A DNA stretch of 64,000 nt from Burkholderia sp. (GTDB lineage Bacteria; Pseudomonadota; Gammaproteobacteria; Burkholderiales; Burkholderiaceae): assembly GCA_031253835.1 (NCBI GenBank), contig JAIRVP010000004.1:122426-186425 (forward strand), in the 5' to 3' direction. The notes beneath the pieces were generated by a model. It saw only the letters and a program-made list of their open reading frames with translations, did no database searches and was not told the origin of the DNA. Positions within the stretch are counted from its first letter, which is position 1, and each line of letters begins with the position of its first letter. The position numbers and the translations under genes were made by a program. Shown here one piece after another: positions 1 through 9,356 of this stretch.

Positions 1-60
1 GCGATGCCGGTTGAAAGCTGACGCGGCGGGCGGCACGGCCGGTACAGCGGGCCGACGCGT

Positions 61-918
61 TCACCGCACCGCTTCGAACGCACCGATCAGCAACGCCCCC
101 GCCGCAATCACCGCGCACCCGGCCGCCCGGCGCGGCGTCAGCCGCTCGCCGAGATACACGCGCGCAATCAGCGCCGCGAACACGACGCTCGTTTCCCGCA
201 GCGCCGACACCGGGCCCATCGGCGCACGATCCATCGCCCAGATCACGATGCCGTACGCGAGCGCCGCGAACACGCCGCCGCATGCGGCCTTCGCCGTTTC
301 GCCGACATCCTGCGTCAGCCGCAGCGGCCCCGCGCGCAGCCGGTAGTACGCGGCCATCATCGCGCCCGTCAGCACGAACATCCACGCGGTATAGCCGACC
401 GTGTTGCCGCTCTCGCGCACGCCGATTCCGTCGACGACGCTGTACGCCGCGATCGACACGCCGGTCGCGAACGCGGTCGGCAGCACCTGCGTCATCCGGT
501 GCGTCGCGTCGCGACCGCGCTCCAGCCCGATCGCCATGATCCCCGCGCAGATCAGCACGAGCCCGCCTTGCGCGCCGGCGTTCAGGTGCTCGCCCGCGAA
601 CGCCGCCGCGCCGAGCGTGACGAGCAGCGGCGCGGTGCCGCGCGCGACCGGGTACGCGACGGTCAGGTCGCCATGCTCGTACGCGCGCACGAGCAGCAGC
701 GTATAGACGACGTGAATCGCGGCCGATGCAACGACGTAGAGCCAGCTCGCGGGCGTGATCGGCGCGGCGGCCGGCAGGAACAGCAGCGCGAACACCCCGA
801 TCGCGATCTGCAGCACCGTGGCCGACCGCAGCCGGTCGCCGCTGCTGCGGACGAGCGCATTCCATGACGCATGCAGGAACGCCGCGCACAGAACGGCAAA
901 CAGAACGGGGATCGGCAC
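61..918 (-). CDS. DMT superfamily (EamA-type) membrane transporter
   Basis: This encodes a 285-aa inner-membrane protein of the drug/metabolite transporter superfamily; the substrate cannot be told from sequence. The protein is a chain of about ten hydrophobic segments with the two-repeat EamA layout, and near the N-terminus it has the HASWNALVRSSGD segment typical of this branch. The open frame continues upstream to 1197. I chose the GTG at 918 because an AGGGAGG ribosome site lies about 7 nt before it and the hydrophobic first helix begins there; the upstream extension is Arg-rich and not protein-like. A good sigma-70 promoter lies 50-80 bp upstream. The gene is divergent from the phosphoesterase and seems to be transcribed alone. 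Confidence 0.85.
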   Translation of the reverse strand: MPIPVLFAVLCAAFLHASWNALVRSSGDRLRSATVLQIAIGVFALLFLPAAAPITPASWLYVVASAAIHVVYTLLLVRAYEHGDLTVAYPVARGTAPLLVTLGAAAFAGEHLNAGAQGGLVLICAGIMAIGLERGRDATHRMTQVLPTAFATGVSIAAYSVVDGIGVRESGNTVGYTAWMFVLTGAMMAAYYRLRAGPLRLTQDVGETAKAACGGVFAALAYGIVIWAMDRAPMGPVSALRETSVVFAALIARVYLGERLTPRRAAGCAVIAAGALLIGAFEAVR

Positions 919-1319
919 GCTGAAACCTCCCTGGCGGCTGGAAATCACGCGACGCGCGCGACAGGCGTTCATCGTATGAATGCGTAACCGGATTGTCAAA
1001 AAAGCGCCGCGCGGCGTTGCGTAGACGAATGGGGCCGCCGCGCCCTGTCTCCCGCCCCGCACGGCTCCGGCAGCAACCGCCCGCCCACCGCCGAATGTGA
1101 CGCCGCGGTGGCACGCGGTCCGCCCCTTTCCGTTCTCTTTCGTGACGCGCTGCGCCGTAATGAAATCGATACCGCAACGCAACCGTCGCGAAAACACTCC
1201 GTCCCCATATCTTCATACGCGGCTGTTTCAATGCGCGTGCTCTCTCACGAGCTCCGCGCCGAACCGACACGGCGACGGGGCCGCTCTCCACCATCGCAGA
1301 CCTTACCTGGAGTTTCCCG
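919..1319. other. 401-bp divergent intergenic region
   Basis: This gap separates the leftward DMT gene from the rightward phosphoesterase. It holds the sigma-70-like promoter at 971-999 for the DMT gene. Rightward open frames crossing it are Arg-rich shadows. No clear promoter was found for the rightward gene and no Pho box could be called. Confidence 0.6.
971..999 (-). promoter_or_regulatory. sigma-70-like promoter for the DMT transporter
   Basis: On the minus strand a perfect TTGACA (-35, 994-999) is followed after exactly 17 bp by TACGAT (-10, 971-976, 4/6 match). Transcription would start near 964 and give a leader of about 45 nt before the GTG at 918. A consensus -35 is uncommon in DNA this GC-rich. 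Confidence 0.65.
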
Positions 1320-2993
1320 ATGTTCCGTCAAGCCTTGCTCGTCACTGCCTGCGCAGCCGCAGCGCTGGCGCTGTTCGCCTGCGGCGGCAGCGACGATCCC
1401 ACGTCGACGCCTGCCGTGTCGTCGCAGGATGCGCTGCAGACCGCCACGCCGATCAAGCACGTCGTCGTGATCTATGGCGAAAACATCTCGTTCGACCACT
1501 ACTTCGGCACCTACCCGAACGCGACGAACCCGTCGGGCGAACCGGCGTTCAGCGCGAAGTCCGGCACGCCGACGCCGAACGGGCTGACGGGCACGCTGCT
1601 CACCGCGAACCCCAACTTCACGAACACGGCCAACGGCACCGACGCGGCGAACCCGTTCCGCCTCGACCGCACGCAGGCCGCGACCGCCGACCAGAACCAC
1701 GCGTACACGGCCGAGCAGCAGGCCGAGGACAACGGCCTCGCCGACCTGTTCCCGAAATACACGGGCCGCGGCTCGTCCGGCGGCGCCGGTGCGTTCGGCA
1801 CGAAGGGCCAGGTGATGGGCTACTTCGACGGCAACACCGTGACGGCACTGTGGAATTACGCGCAGCGCTTCGCGATGAGCGACAACATGTACACGACGTC
1901 GTACGGCCCGTCGACGCCGGGCGCGCTGAACGTCGTGGCGGGCCAGACCAACGGGATGCAGATCGTCAAGACGTCCGCGCAACCGTCGACGCTCGCGAAG
2001 AGCTCGTACTACATCAATGACGGCCAGGGCGGCTTCACGATGATCAACGACGTCGACCCGGGCTTCGACGTGTGCTCGAGCACGACCGACCAGGCGATGA
2101 TGGCCGGCAAGAACATCGGCGACCTGCTGAACGGCGCGAAGATCACGTGGGGCGGCTTCATGGGCGGCTTCAACCTGTCGACGACGAACGGCAACGGCAC
2201 GACGGGCTGCGCGCGCAGCACGGTCGCCACCGCCGTGAACGCCGCGACGTCCGACTACATCCCGCACCACAACTGGTTCCAGTACTACGCGTCGACCGCG
2301 AACCCGCAACACACGCGCCCGAGCTCGGTCGCGGCGATCGGTTCGAGCCTGCAGGCCGACGGCAAGACCGCCGAACCCGCGAACCACCAGTACGACACGG
2401 ACGACTTCTTCGCCGCCGTGAAGGCCGGCAACTTCCCGTCGGTCAGCTACCTGAAGGCGCCGGCCGCGCAGGATGCGCACGCAGGCTATTCGGATCCGCT
2501 CGACGAGCAGGCGTTCGTGACGAAGGTCGTCAACTTCCTGCAGCAGCAGCCGGACTGGCAGAACACGGCCGTGATCGTCACCTATGACGACTCGGACGGC
2601 TGGTACGACCACGTGTACACGCCGCCGACCCGCGCGTCGTCGGACCCGGTCGACCAGGTCAACGGCGCCGGCAAGTGCGGCACGGGCGGCACCACCGGCG
2701 TGAACGGCGCGACCGTGAACGGCCGCTGCGGCCCGGGCGTGCGCATTCCGCTGATCGTGATCTCGCCGTATGCGAAGCAGAACTACGTCGACCACACGAT
2801 GATCGACCAGTCGTCCGTCGTGCGCTTCATCGAGGACAACTGGCTCGGCGGCCAGCGTATCGGCGGCGGTTCGTTCGATTCGACGGCCGGCGACCTGCGC
2901 AGCCTGTTCGACTTCACGTCGAAGCCGAACACGACGCCGCTGTACCTCGACCCGACGCTCGGCACCGCACTGAGCGCCGCACCGGCGATCTGA
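1320..2993 (+). CDS. Exported phosphoesterase (AcpA acid phosphatase / phospholipase C family lipoprotein)
   Basis: This 557-aa protein belongs to the phosphoesterase family (PF04185) that includes Francisella AcpA and bacterial phospholipases C, which hydrolyse phosphomonoesters or phospholipid head groups outside the cytoplasm. The N-terminus is a lipoprotein signal with lipobox LFAC and Cys21. Family motifs are in order: HVVVIYGENISFDHYFGTYP (about 47-66, metal site), TYDDSDGWYDHV (about 421-432) and RIPLIVISPYAKQNYVDHT (about 474-492). Substrate class is not resolved by sequence; AcpA-like acid phosphatase fits the length better than the larger haemolytic PLCs. TGGAG precedes the ATG. The diheme peroxidase follows after 106 bp on the same strand and may be co-transcribed. 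Confidence 0.88.
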   Translation: MFRQALLVTACAAAALALFACGGSDDPTSTPAVSSQDALQTATPIKHVVVIYGENISFDHYFGTYPNATNPSGEPAFSAKSGTPTPNGLTGTLLTANPNFTNTANGTDAANPFRLDRTQAATADQNHAYTAEQQAEDNGLADLFPKYTGRGSSGGAGAFGTKGQVMGYFDGNTVTALWNYAQRFAMSDNMYTTSYGPSTPGALNVVAGQTNGMQIVKTSAQPSTLAKSSYYINDGQGGFTMINDVDPGFDVCSSTTDQAMMAGKNIGDLLNGAKITWGGFMGGFNLSTTNGNGTTGCARSTVATAVNAATSDYIPHHNWFQYYASTANPQHTRPSSVAAIGSSLQADGKTAEPANHQYDTDDFFAAVKAGNFPSVSYLKAPAAQDAHAGYSDPLDEQAFVTKVVNFLQQQPDWQNTAVIVTYDDSDGWYDHVYTPPTRASSDPVDQVNGAGKCGTGGTTGVNGATVNGRCGPGVRIPLIVISPYAKQNYVDHTMIDQSSVVRFIEDNWLGGQRIGGGSFDSTAGDLRSLFDFTSKPNTTPLYLDPTLGTALSAAPAI

Positions 2994-3099
2994 CCGTCAC
3001 GGCATGACCCCGCATGGCCGGCGCATCACGCGCCGGCCGTTTCCGTTTAATGCGCCCGCTTCGTGCGGCGCCCGATTTTCGACCGATTCGACCGACAGC

Positions 3100-4521
3100 A
3101 TGACAGCTCGCCCCGCGTTCCCGTCTCCCGACGCCTCCGGCGCCTCCGCGCCGCGCGCCCCTTCCCGCCTGCTGCGCCGCGCGGCGTTCGTGCTCGGCGC
3201 GGCCGTCCTCGGCTACGGCGCGTTCGCGATCGCGTTTCCCGCGCAGGTGCCGGCGGCGATCGGCACCGTCGTCGCCGACTGGACGGGCGCGAATCCGCAT
3301 CCGGTCGTGCTGCAGCGGCCCGTCGCGCAGCCGCTGTCGGCGGTCGCGCAGCTCGGGCGCGCGCTGTTCCACGATCCGTCGCTGTCCGCGTCGGGCAAGC
3401 AGTCGTGCGCGTCGTGCCACAGCCCCGATCATGCGTACGGCCCGCCGAATGCGCTCGACGTGCAGCCGGGCGGCCTCGCGATGACGCAGCAGGGCTATCG
3501 CCCGCCGCCGTCGCTGATGTACCTGTACCGCCAGCCGAACTTCAGCATCGGCCCCGATGCGGGCGAAAACGATGCGGCGCCGAGCGTTGCACAACAGGCC
3601 GCGTCGGCGGCCGGCGTCGTCAAGGCACAGAAGGTGGCCGGCACGTCGGCCGCGCCGCAGCTCGTGCCGCAGGGCGGGATGTTCTGGGACGGCCGCGCCG
3701 ATACGCTGCAGCAGCAGGCGTTCGGCCCGCTGCTGAATCCGGTCGAGATGGCGAACACGAGCATCGACGACGTCGCGCACAAGCTCGCGCAGTCGTCGCA
3801 CCGCACGCAACTCGAGAAACTGTTCGGCGCACGCGTGTTCGACAGCCCGCAGCTCGCGGTGTCGGAGGCGATGTTCGCGATCGCGCGCTACCAGGTCGAG
3901 GATCCGTCGTTCCACCCGTACAACAGCAAGTACGACCGCTGGCTCGAAGGCCGCGCGCGTCTCACGCAGGCCGAACTGCGCGGGCTGCGCCTGTTCAACG
4001 ATCCGGACAAGGCGAATTGCGCGGGCTGCCACCTGTCGAAGCCCGGCAAGGACGGATTGCCGCCGATGTTTACCGATTACCAGTACGAGGCGCTCGGTGC
4101 GCCGCGCAACCAGGCGCTCGCGCAGAACCGCAACCCGGCGTTCTACGATCTCGGCGTGTGCGGGCCGTTCCGCGACGACCTGAAGGACCAGACGCAGTAT
4201 TGCGCGATGTTCCTGACGCCGACGCTGCGCAACGCGGCGACGCGCCACGTGTTCTTCCACAACGGCGTGTTCCATACGCTCGACCAGGTGATGGCGTTCT
4301 ACAACGAGCGCAGCATCTCGCCGCAGAAGTTCTATTCGCGCGGCGCGGACGGCAAGGTCGACGAGTACGACGACATCCCGCCGAAATATCGCGCGAACGT
4401 CGACGTGACCGATGCGCCGTTCGACCGCAAGCCGGGTGACAAGCCCGCGATGACGGCGCAGGACATCAAGGATATCGAAGCGTTCCTCGGCACGCTGAAC
4501 GACGAGCCGGCGCAGCACTGA
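3100..4521 (+). CDS. Diheme cytochrome c peroxidase (MauG/CcpA family)
   Basis: This 473-aa protein is a periplasmic diheme c-type peroxidase of the CCP/MauG family, which reduces H2O2 or oxidises protein targets. An N-terminal hydrophobic segment (about residues 28-52) serves as signal or anchor. Two haem-binding sites are visible: CASCH at Cys103-His107 and CAGCH at Cys307-His311. The conserved ALFHDPSLSASGKQSCASCH context and the late TPTLRNAATRHVFFHNGVF block are typical. The family is often 330-400 aa; the extra length is mainly at the N-terminus. The frame is open from 3004, but the ATG at 3100 gives the best leader. Pairing with an exported phosphatase suggests a shared periplasmic role, which is inference. 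Confidence 0.87.
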   Translation: MTARPAFPSPDASGASAPRAPSRLLRRAAFVLGAAVLGYGAFAIAFPAQVPAAIGTVVADWTGANPHPVVLQRPVAQPLSAVAQLGRALFHDPSLSASGKQSCASCHSPDHAYGPPNALDVQPGGLAMTQQGYRPPPSLMYLYRQPNFSIGPDAGENDAAPSVAQQAASAAGVVKAQKVAGTSAAPQLVPQGGMFWDGRADTLQQQAFGPLLNPVEMANTSIDDVAHKLAQSSHRTQLEKLFGARVFDSPQLAVSEAMFAIARYQVEDPSFHPYNSKYDRWLEGRARLTQAELRGLRLFNDPDKANCAGCHLSKPGKDGLPPMFTDYQYEALGAPRNQALAQNRNPAFYDLGVCGPFRDDLKDQTQYCAMFLTPTLRNAATRHVFFHNGVFHTLDQVMAFYNERSISPQKFYSRGADGKVDEYDDIPPKYRANVDVTDAPFDRKPGDKPAMTAQDIKDIEAFLGTLNDEPAQH

Positions 4522-4544
4522 GCGCCGGTCGAGCGGCGCGCGAG

Positions 4545-4733
4545 GTGCTCGCAGCAGATGCCGGGGCCGCAGCCGGCGTCGGGCACCGTCAGGCCGTCGA
4601 CGTCGCCGAGCAGCGCCATCGTCGCCGGCCGTTCGTACAGCGCGGTGTGCGCCTTCGTCGGCGCGAGGTCCGCGTAGCGCTGCGCGAAGCTCGCATACGC
4701 GCGGCGGCCGGGCGGTTCGTTCGGATCGGTCAT
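4545..4733 (-). pseudogene. 5' remnant of a SAM-dependent class I methyltransferase
   Basis: Starting at an ATG at 4733, the minus strand reads about 60 residues that look like the first part of a class I methyltransferase: MTDPNEPPGRRAYASF, then ERPATMALLGDVDGL, then VPDAGCGPGICCEHLARR. The DAGCGPG block is motif I, the SAM-binding glycine loop. Beyond about 4550 the frame runs antisense into the 3' end of the diheme peroxidase gene and ends at 4332 with no further methyltransferase motifs, so roughly 190 residues of a normal enzyme are missing. A deletion that joined it to the 3' flank of the peroxidase gene is the simplest explanation. It is unlikely to be functional. Confidence 0.7.
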
Positions 4734-4821
4734 GCGGCATCCGTCGGCGGAAACAGGGCGTGTCGATTCTGCCCGACCGGATGACGGTTGGCGATTCGGC
4801 TTCTTGCCCGCGTTACCCGCG

Positions 4822-6132
4822 TTACGACAGGCTGTCGAGCAGCCGATACCAGGCCACGCCGGCCGCGATATAGAAGCGCTGCAACCCGTGAAACGGAATC
4901 GGCCGGATCGGCGTGGCCCGGAACGGCAGCGGCAGTTGCGCATCGCCGGCCAGGTGCGCGGCCAGATGCTTGCCGAGCGTCGTCGCCATCGCGATGCCGC
5001 GCCCGTTGTAGCCGAGCGCAATCGTCACGCCCGGCGCGGGTTCGTGCACGTGCGGCATGAAATCCGCGGTGACCGCGACGCGCCCGGCCCAGCGGTATTC
5101 GAACCGGACGCCCTTCAGCTGCGGATACAGCAGCGTCGTCGCACGCTCGAGATGACGCCAGTCGCTCGTCGCGCGCGGTTCCGCGAACGGGCCGCGACCG
5201 CCCATCAGCAGGCGTCCGGCCGCGTCGCGCCGGAAGTACAGCAGCAGGCGCCGTGCATCCGATGCGACCTCGCCGCCGGCCAGGATGTCGCGACCGAGCG
5301 CCGGCGGGAGCGGTTGCGTCGCGACGATGAAGCTGTTCGCGGCGATCACCGACTGGCGCAGGCCGGGCCACAGCCCGTCGGTATAACCGTTGGTCGCGAT
5401 CACGACGCGGTCCGCCGACACCGTCGCGCCGCCGGCCGTCGCGACCTGCCAGCGGCCGTCGGCACGCGTCAGCCCGACGGCGCGCGTGAGGCCGTGCACG
5501 ACCGCCCCGCTCGCCTGCGCCGCGCGCACGAGGCCGCGCGTATAGCTGAGCGGCTGCACGCTGCCCGCGCGGCGATCGATCCAGCCGCCCGCGTAGGCAC
5601 GCGTACCGAGCCGGCGCGCGACGTCGTCGCGGCCCAGCAGTTCGACCGGTGCGCCGCGCGCGGCCCATTGCTGCGCGCGCCGCGCGACCGTCTCGAGCAT
5701 CGCAGCGGTCGGCGCCGGCTGGATCCAGCCGTGGCGTCGCGCATCGCAGTCGATCGCGTGCCGCGCGATCAGGTCGAATACCGTGTCGGCCGCCCCGCCG
5801 ACCACGCCGGCAAGCTGCTCGCCGGCCTCGTCGCCGAACCGGCGGATCAGTTCGTCGGGGTCGTATTTCAGGCCGGGGATCACTTGCCCGCCGTTGCGGC
5901 CCGACGCGCCCCAGCCCGACTGCGCGCCGTCGATCACGCGCACGGTCACGCCGCGTTCGGCCAGGTGCAGCGCGGTCGACAGGCCGGTAAAGCCGGCGCC
6001 GACGATCGCCACGTCGCACGACGCGGATGCGTCGAGCGCGGGCGTATCGGGCGCCGGTGCGGCAGTCGCCGCCCACAGCGAATCCGGCCACTGGGAGTCG
6101 GGCCATCCGGGTGCCGCGTTCCTTGCACTCAT
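4822..6132 (-). CDS. FAD-dependent amine/amino-acid oxidoreductase (PuuB/DAO family)
   Basis: This 436-aa flavoprotein has the Rossmann FAD fingerprint [21 protein letters not shown] (residues 41-61; written here without spaces only in part: GAGFTG at 45-50) and the DAO-fold middle block with [11 protein letters not shown] near the C-terminus. The arrangement matches gamma-glutamylputrescine oxidase PuuB and related deaminating oxidases that act on secondary or primary amines. It is the last gene of a four-gene operon: its ATG overlaps the stop of the ABC ATPase (ATGA), so translation is coupled. The frame extends to 6267 but that part lies inside the ATPase gene. The inferred job is oxidation of the amine or amino acid brought in by the ABC system. 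Confidence 0.85.
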   Translation of the reverse strand: MSARNAAPGWPDSQWPDSLWAATAAPAPDTPALDASASCDVAIVGAGFTGLSTALHLAERGVTVRVIDGAQSGWGASGRNGGQVIPGLKYDPDELIRRFGDEAGEQLAGVVGGAADTVFDLIARHAIDCDARRHGWIQPAPTAAMLETVARRAQQWAARGAPVELLGRDDVARRLGTRAYAGGWIDRRAGSVQPLSYTRGLVRAAQASGAVVHGLTRAVGLTRADGRWQVATAGGATVSADRVVIATNGYTDGLWPGLRQSVIAANSFIVATQPLPPALGRDILAGGEVASDARRLLLYFRRDAAGRLLMGGRGPFAEPRATSDWRHLERATTLLYPQLKGVRFEYRWAGRVAVTADFMPHVHEPAPGVTIALGYNGRGIAMATTLGKHLAAHLAGDAQLPLPFRATPIRPIPFHGLQRFYIAAGVAWYRLLDSLS

Positions 6133-6884
6133 GTTCGATCCGGGTTGGCGGCGTCGTCCGACGCCAGCAGTCGACGCAGGAATTCCTGCGTGCGGGGATG
6201 CTTCGGCTGCGTGAGCACGTCGCGTGCGGATCCGCTTTCGCAGATGGTGCCGTCGTGCAGGAAACACACGCGATCGGCCACCTCACGCGCGAACGCCATT
6301 TCGTGCGTGACGACCACCATGGTCATGCCGTCGCGCGCGAGCCCGCGCATCACGCCGAGCACTTCGCCGACGAGTTCGGGGTCGAGCGCCGACGTCGGCT
6401 CGTCGAACAGGATCGCCTGCGGTTCCATCGCGAGCGCGCGTGCGATCGCGACGCGCTGCTGCTGCCCGCCCGACAGCTCGGACGGATACGCGTTCATCCG
6501 GTGCGCGAGCCCGACCTTGTCGAGCAGCGCGCGCGCCTGCTCGCGGGCCTGCGCGGCCGGCCTGCGCCGCACGTGGACAGGCCCTTCCATCACGTTCTCG
6601 AGCGCCGTGCGGTGCGAGAACAGGTTGAAGCGCTGGAACACCATCCCGACCCGCATCCGCAGCTCGTGGATCCGTTTCGAATGCGCATCGACCTGAACGC
6701 CGTCGATCGTGATCGACCCTTCGTCGTACGTCTCGAAACCGTTGATACAGCGCAGCACGGTCGACTTGCCCGAGCCGGACGGCCCGATCAGGCACACGAC
6801 TTCACCCTGCTGCACGTCGAGGCTCACGCCCTTCAGCACGGCGTGCTGCTGGAAACGCTTGTGTATCGCATCGATCCGGATCAT
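6129..6884 (-). CDS. Polar amino-acid ABC transporter, ATP-binding protein
   Basis: This 251-aa ATPase is of the GlnQ/HisP type (PAAT family). Walker [10 protein letters not shown] is at 34-42, the LSGGQ signature at 137-141, and Walker [14 protein letters not shown] begins at about 158, with the switch His in VVVTHEM. The ATG at 6884 overlaps the permease stop codon (ATGA), and GAGGAG precedes it. The frame is open further upstream to 7463, but that part is a shadow of the permease. It would power import of an amino acid or amine through the permease encoded just upstream. Confidence 0.93.
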   Translation of the reverse strand: MIRIDAIHKRFQQHAVLKGVSLDVQQGEVVCLIGPSGSGKSTVLRCINGFETYDEGSITIDGVQVDAHSKRIHELRMRVGMVFQRFNLFSHRTALENVMEGPVHVRRRPAAQAREQARALLDKVGLAHRMNAYPSELSGGQQQRVAIARALAMEPQAILFDEPTSALDPELVGEVLGVMRGLARDGMTMVVVTHEMAFAREVADRVCFLHDGTICESGSARDVLTQPKHPRTQEFLRRLLASDDAANPDRT

Positions 6885-7537
6885 GCGCCTCTCCTCAGCG
6901 AGAGCCGCTTGCCGAGCCGGTTCACGCCGAACATCAACGGCAGGCCGAGCGCGAGATACAGCAACGCGACGAGCGTATAGACGCTCATGTTCTGGAACGT
7001 CGACGACGCGATCAGCTGGCCGGCACGCGTGATTTCCGCGACCGTGATCGTCGACGCGACCGAGGAATCCTTCAGCAGCATCACGAGCGTGTTGCCGTAC
7101 GGCGGCAGCGCGATGCGGAACGCCTGCGGCAGCACCACGCGCCGCATGATCATCGGGCCGCGCATGCCGATCGCGTGCGCGGCTTCGATCTGGCCACGGT
7201 CGATCGCCTCGATGCCGGCGCGGAAGTTTTCCGCCTGGTATGCCGAGTACGCGATGCCGAGGCCGAGCACGCCGGCCTGGAATGCCGACAGCTGGATGCC
7301 GAGATCGGGCAGCACGAAGTACATGTAGAACAGCTGCACGATGATCGGCAGCCCGCGGATCACGTTGACGACCGTGCTGCCGGCCGTCGACACGACACGG
7401 TTGCGCGATACCTTCAGCAACGCGAGGATCAGCCCGAGCACCGAGCTGAGCACGAACGCGCACGCCGTGATCTCGATCGTGACCACCGCGCCCTTCAGCA
7501 GGATCGGCAGGAAATCGATCGCGTTCTGAAAAAACAT
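6881..7537 (-). CDS. Polar amino-acid ABC transporter, permease
   Basis: This 218-aa inner-membrane protein is a HisM/GlnP-type permease with about five transmembrane helices. It carries the EAA loop as [21 protein letters not shown], the contact site for the ATPase (quoted in part: [10 protein letters not shown]). Only one permease is present, so it would act as a homodimer. AGGAG lies 7 nt before the ATG at 7537; the longer frame to 7642 adds a non-membrane Pro/Gly-rich leader and is rejected. Its stop overlaps the ATPase start. Confidence 0.92.
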   Translation of the reverse strand: MFFQNAIDFLPILLKGAVVTIEITACAFVLSSVLGLILALLKVSRNRVVSTAGSTVVNVIRGLPIIVQLFYMYFVLPDLGIQLSAFQAGVLGLGIAYSAYQAENFRAGIEAIDRGQIEAAHAIGMRGPMIMRRVVLPQAFRIALPPYGNTLVMLLKDSSVASTITVAEITRAGQLIASSTFQNMSVYTLVALLYLALGLPLMFGVNRLGKRLSLRRGA

Positions 7538-7626
7538 GAGATCTCCTATGGGACGGCCTGGCGGCACGCCGCAGTGGGTGCCCGCGACACGCGGGGCGAT
7601 ACCGTTCGGGAATCCCGGGCTGGCGC

Positions 7627-8403
7627 TCAGCTCATGTGCCACTTCTGCAGGATCTGCTGCAGCGTGCCGTCGCCCTTCATCTTGCGGATCGCGCCGTTGA
7701 GCTGCTCGAGCGTCGCCGTGTCGCCCTTGCGCACGACGAAGCAGACCTGCCCCTTCACGACGCTCTGGTATTCGGGCACGAGCCGCACCTGGCGGTTGAC
7801 GCCGTGCTCGATCTGGTACGCGACGATCGGCTGGTCGGCGAAGCCGGCCTTGATGCGCCCGAGCGCGACGTCGCGCATGATGTCGGCGATCGAATCGTAG
7901 GTCCGGACTTCCTTGAAGATGCCCTTCTTGTTGAGCGCGTCGACGAACGCCGTGCCGACCTGCGCGCCGACCACCTGCCCCTTGAAATCGTCCATCGACG
8001 TATAGCGGCCCGGGTCGTCCGCCTTCACGATCAGGCCTTCGCCGAACGTATAGACCGTGTCGGAGAAGTCGACGACCTGCTGGCGCGCCGGCGTCTTCAG
8101 CATCGCGGCCGAGATGACGTCGATCTTCTGCGTGGTGAGCGACGGAATCAGCGCGGAGAACACGGTCTGCTGCACGTCGACGCGAAACCCGGCCGACTTC
8201 CCGGCCGCTGTGATCGCATCGACCATCATCCCCTGGATCGAATTGCTCTTGACGTCGAGAAACGTGAACGGCACGCCGGTGGCCGTCGCGCCGACCTTCA
8301 GCGTCGGCTCGGCCGCGACGGCGCCGGTCGATGGCGCAGAGAGAACGACGCAGGTGGCGAAACCGGCGGCCAGTGCGCCGAACCGCTTGATGAACGAAAC
8401 CAT
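7627..8403 (-). CDS. ABC transporter substrate-binding protein (SBP_bac_3 family)
   Basis: This 258-aa periplasmic binding protein opens with a Sec signal peptide ([20 protein letters not shown], cleaved near AVAA-EPT at about 31). The family-3 solute-binding fold is shown by [14 protein letters not shown], the hinge region [13 protein letters not shown] and [16 protein letters not shown]. It is the first gene of the operon and is separated from the permease by about 90 bp. AGAAGGAG precedes the ATG at 8403. The ligand is probably a cationic or polar amino acid or amine, given the downstream flavoprotein oxidase, but no ligand-defining residue can be read with confidence. Confidence 0.92.
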   Translation of the reverse strand: MVSFIKRFGALAAGFATCVVLSAPSTGAVAAEPTLKVGATATGVPFTFLDVKSNSIQGMMVDAITAAGKSAGFRVDVQQTVFSALIPSLTTQKIDVISAAMLKTPARQQVVDFSDTVYTFGEGLIVKADDPGRYTSMDDFKGQVVGAQVGTAFVDALNKKGIFKEVRTYDSIADIMRDVALGRIKAGFADQPIVAYQIEHGVNRQVRLVPEYQSVVKGQVCFVVRKGDTATLEQLNGAIRKMKGDGTLQQILQKWHMS

Positions 8404-8469
8404 GGTGTCTCCTTCTCGAATACTCCGGTGCGCCGGCCGGTCGCTGATCGACACTGCGACGATGACTCG

Positions 8470-8497
8470 ATCTTAAAACGAATCAAAAACATCGCAA
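8470..8497 (-). promoter_or_regulatory. Candidate promoter for the ABC/oxidase operon
   Basis: On the minus strand TTGCGA (8492-8497, 4/6 of the -35 consensus) is separated by 16 bp from TAAGAT (8470-8475, 4/6 of the -10). It lies 67 bp upstream of the binding-protein ATG, in the AT-rich core of the divergent region. The IclR palindromes lie just upstream of the -35, so the regulator could act on both directions. Confidence 0.4.
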
Positions 8498-8505
8498 ATA
8501 GATTT

Positions 8506-8552
8506 TTGTGTATCGATATTCGATACGCTATGATGCGATATCGAATCGATTC
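8506..8552 (+). promoter_or_regulatory. IclR promoter with two palindromic operator candidates
   Basis: For the rightward gene, TTGTGT (8506-8511) and TATGAT (8529-8534) are 17 bp apart. Between them sits a perfect palindrome, GTATCGA-TAT-TCGATAC at 8510-8526. A second palindrome, GAATCGATTC at 8543-8552, follows. Both share the ATCGA/TCGAT core, as expected for tandem sites of one dimeric regulator. The position between -35 and -10 predicts autorepression. The assignment to the adjacent IclR protein is inference. Confidence 0.6.
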
Positions 8553-8564
8553 AGCCCCTTGCCC

Positions 8565-9356
8565 ATGGAAACGTCGCCCGATCAGTCAAACGACCTGCTG
8601 TTCAACCAGTCGCTGGAGAAAGGGCTGAACGTGCTGCGTGCGTTCAGCGCGAAGCGGCGCACGATGACGCTGGCGGAAGTGGCCGACGCGGCCGGCATGA
8701 CGAAAAGCTCGGCGCAGCGGATGGTCTATACGCTCGAGAAGCTCGGCTACATCCGCAAGCATCCGGTCACGCGGCGCTACCAGCTCACGCCGCACGTGAT
8801 GCGGATCGGCTTCAACTACCTCGCGGCCGATACGCTGATCGACGTGGCGAATCCGTTCCTGTCCGAACTCACGAACCTGACCGGCGAAACCACCAACCTC
8901 ACCGAGCCGGACGAGGACGAGATGGTGTACGTCGCGCGTTTCGTGTCGACGAAGTTCGTGCCGATCCACATGCCGATCGGCAGCCGCATCCCGATGTATT
9001 GCACCGGTTGCGGCCGTGCGTTCCTGAGCGCGCTGCCGCCCGTCGACGCACGCGCGCGACTCGACGGCATGGCGCGTCCGCCGCACACGCCGCGCACGGT
9101 CACGGCGCTCGACGAACTCGTCGCGCTGCTCGACAGCGCGCGGCGCGAAGGCTATGCCACCAACCAGGAAGAACTGTTCATCGGCGACATGTCGATTGCG
9201 GCGCCCGTGCTCGGTAGCCAGGGGCAGCCGGTGGCGGCCGTGCACGTGGTCGCGCCGACGAGCCGCTGGACGTTCGACGACGCGCGCCGCAAGCTCGCGC
9301 CGGCCGTGATCGACTGTGCGCGCGGCATCAGCAACTCGATCCGGACGCTGGAATAG
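8565..9356 (+). CDS. IclR family transcriptional regulator of the ABC/amine-oxidase operon
   Basis: This 263-aa protein has an N-terminal winged helix (about 18-80, with MTLAEVADAAGMTKSSAQRM as the recognition region) and the C-terminal IclR effector domain (about 85-260), where small ligands bind. It is divergent from the binding-protein gene with a 161-bp shared control region containing palindromes, the usual arrangement of a local regulator. The ATG at 8565 is the first start after the predicted promoter; the frame's upstream start at 8508 lies inside that promoter. Confidence 0.9.
   Translation: METSPDQSNDLLFNQSLEKGLNVLRAFSAKRRTMTLAEVADAAGMTKSSAQRMVYTLEKLGYIRKHPVTRRYQLTPHVMRIGFNYLAADTLIDVANPFLSELTNLTGETTNLTEPDEDEMVYVARFVSTKFVPIHMPIGSRIPMYCTGCGRAFLSALPPVDARARLDGMARPPHTPRTVTALDELVALLDSARREGYATNQEELFIGDMSIAAPVLGSQGQPVAAVHVVAPTSRWTFDDARRKLAPAVIDCARGISNSIRTLE

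Noticed and set aside
1200..1300. A possible Pho box upstream of the phosphoesterase (around CTTCATACGCGGCTGTTTC).
   Set aside because: The half-sites do not fit the CTGTCAT spacing; the match is no better than chance.
2914..4740. A 608-codon minus-strand frame opposite the diheme peroxidase.
   Set aside because: The sequence is Arg-rich and has no motifs. Only the separate frame starting at 4733 contains the methyltransferase fragment.
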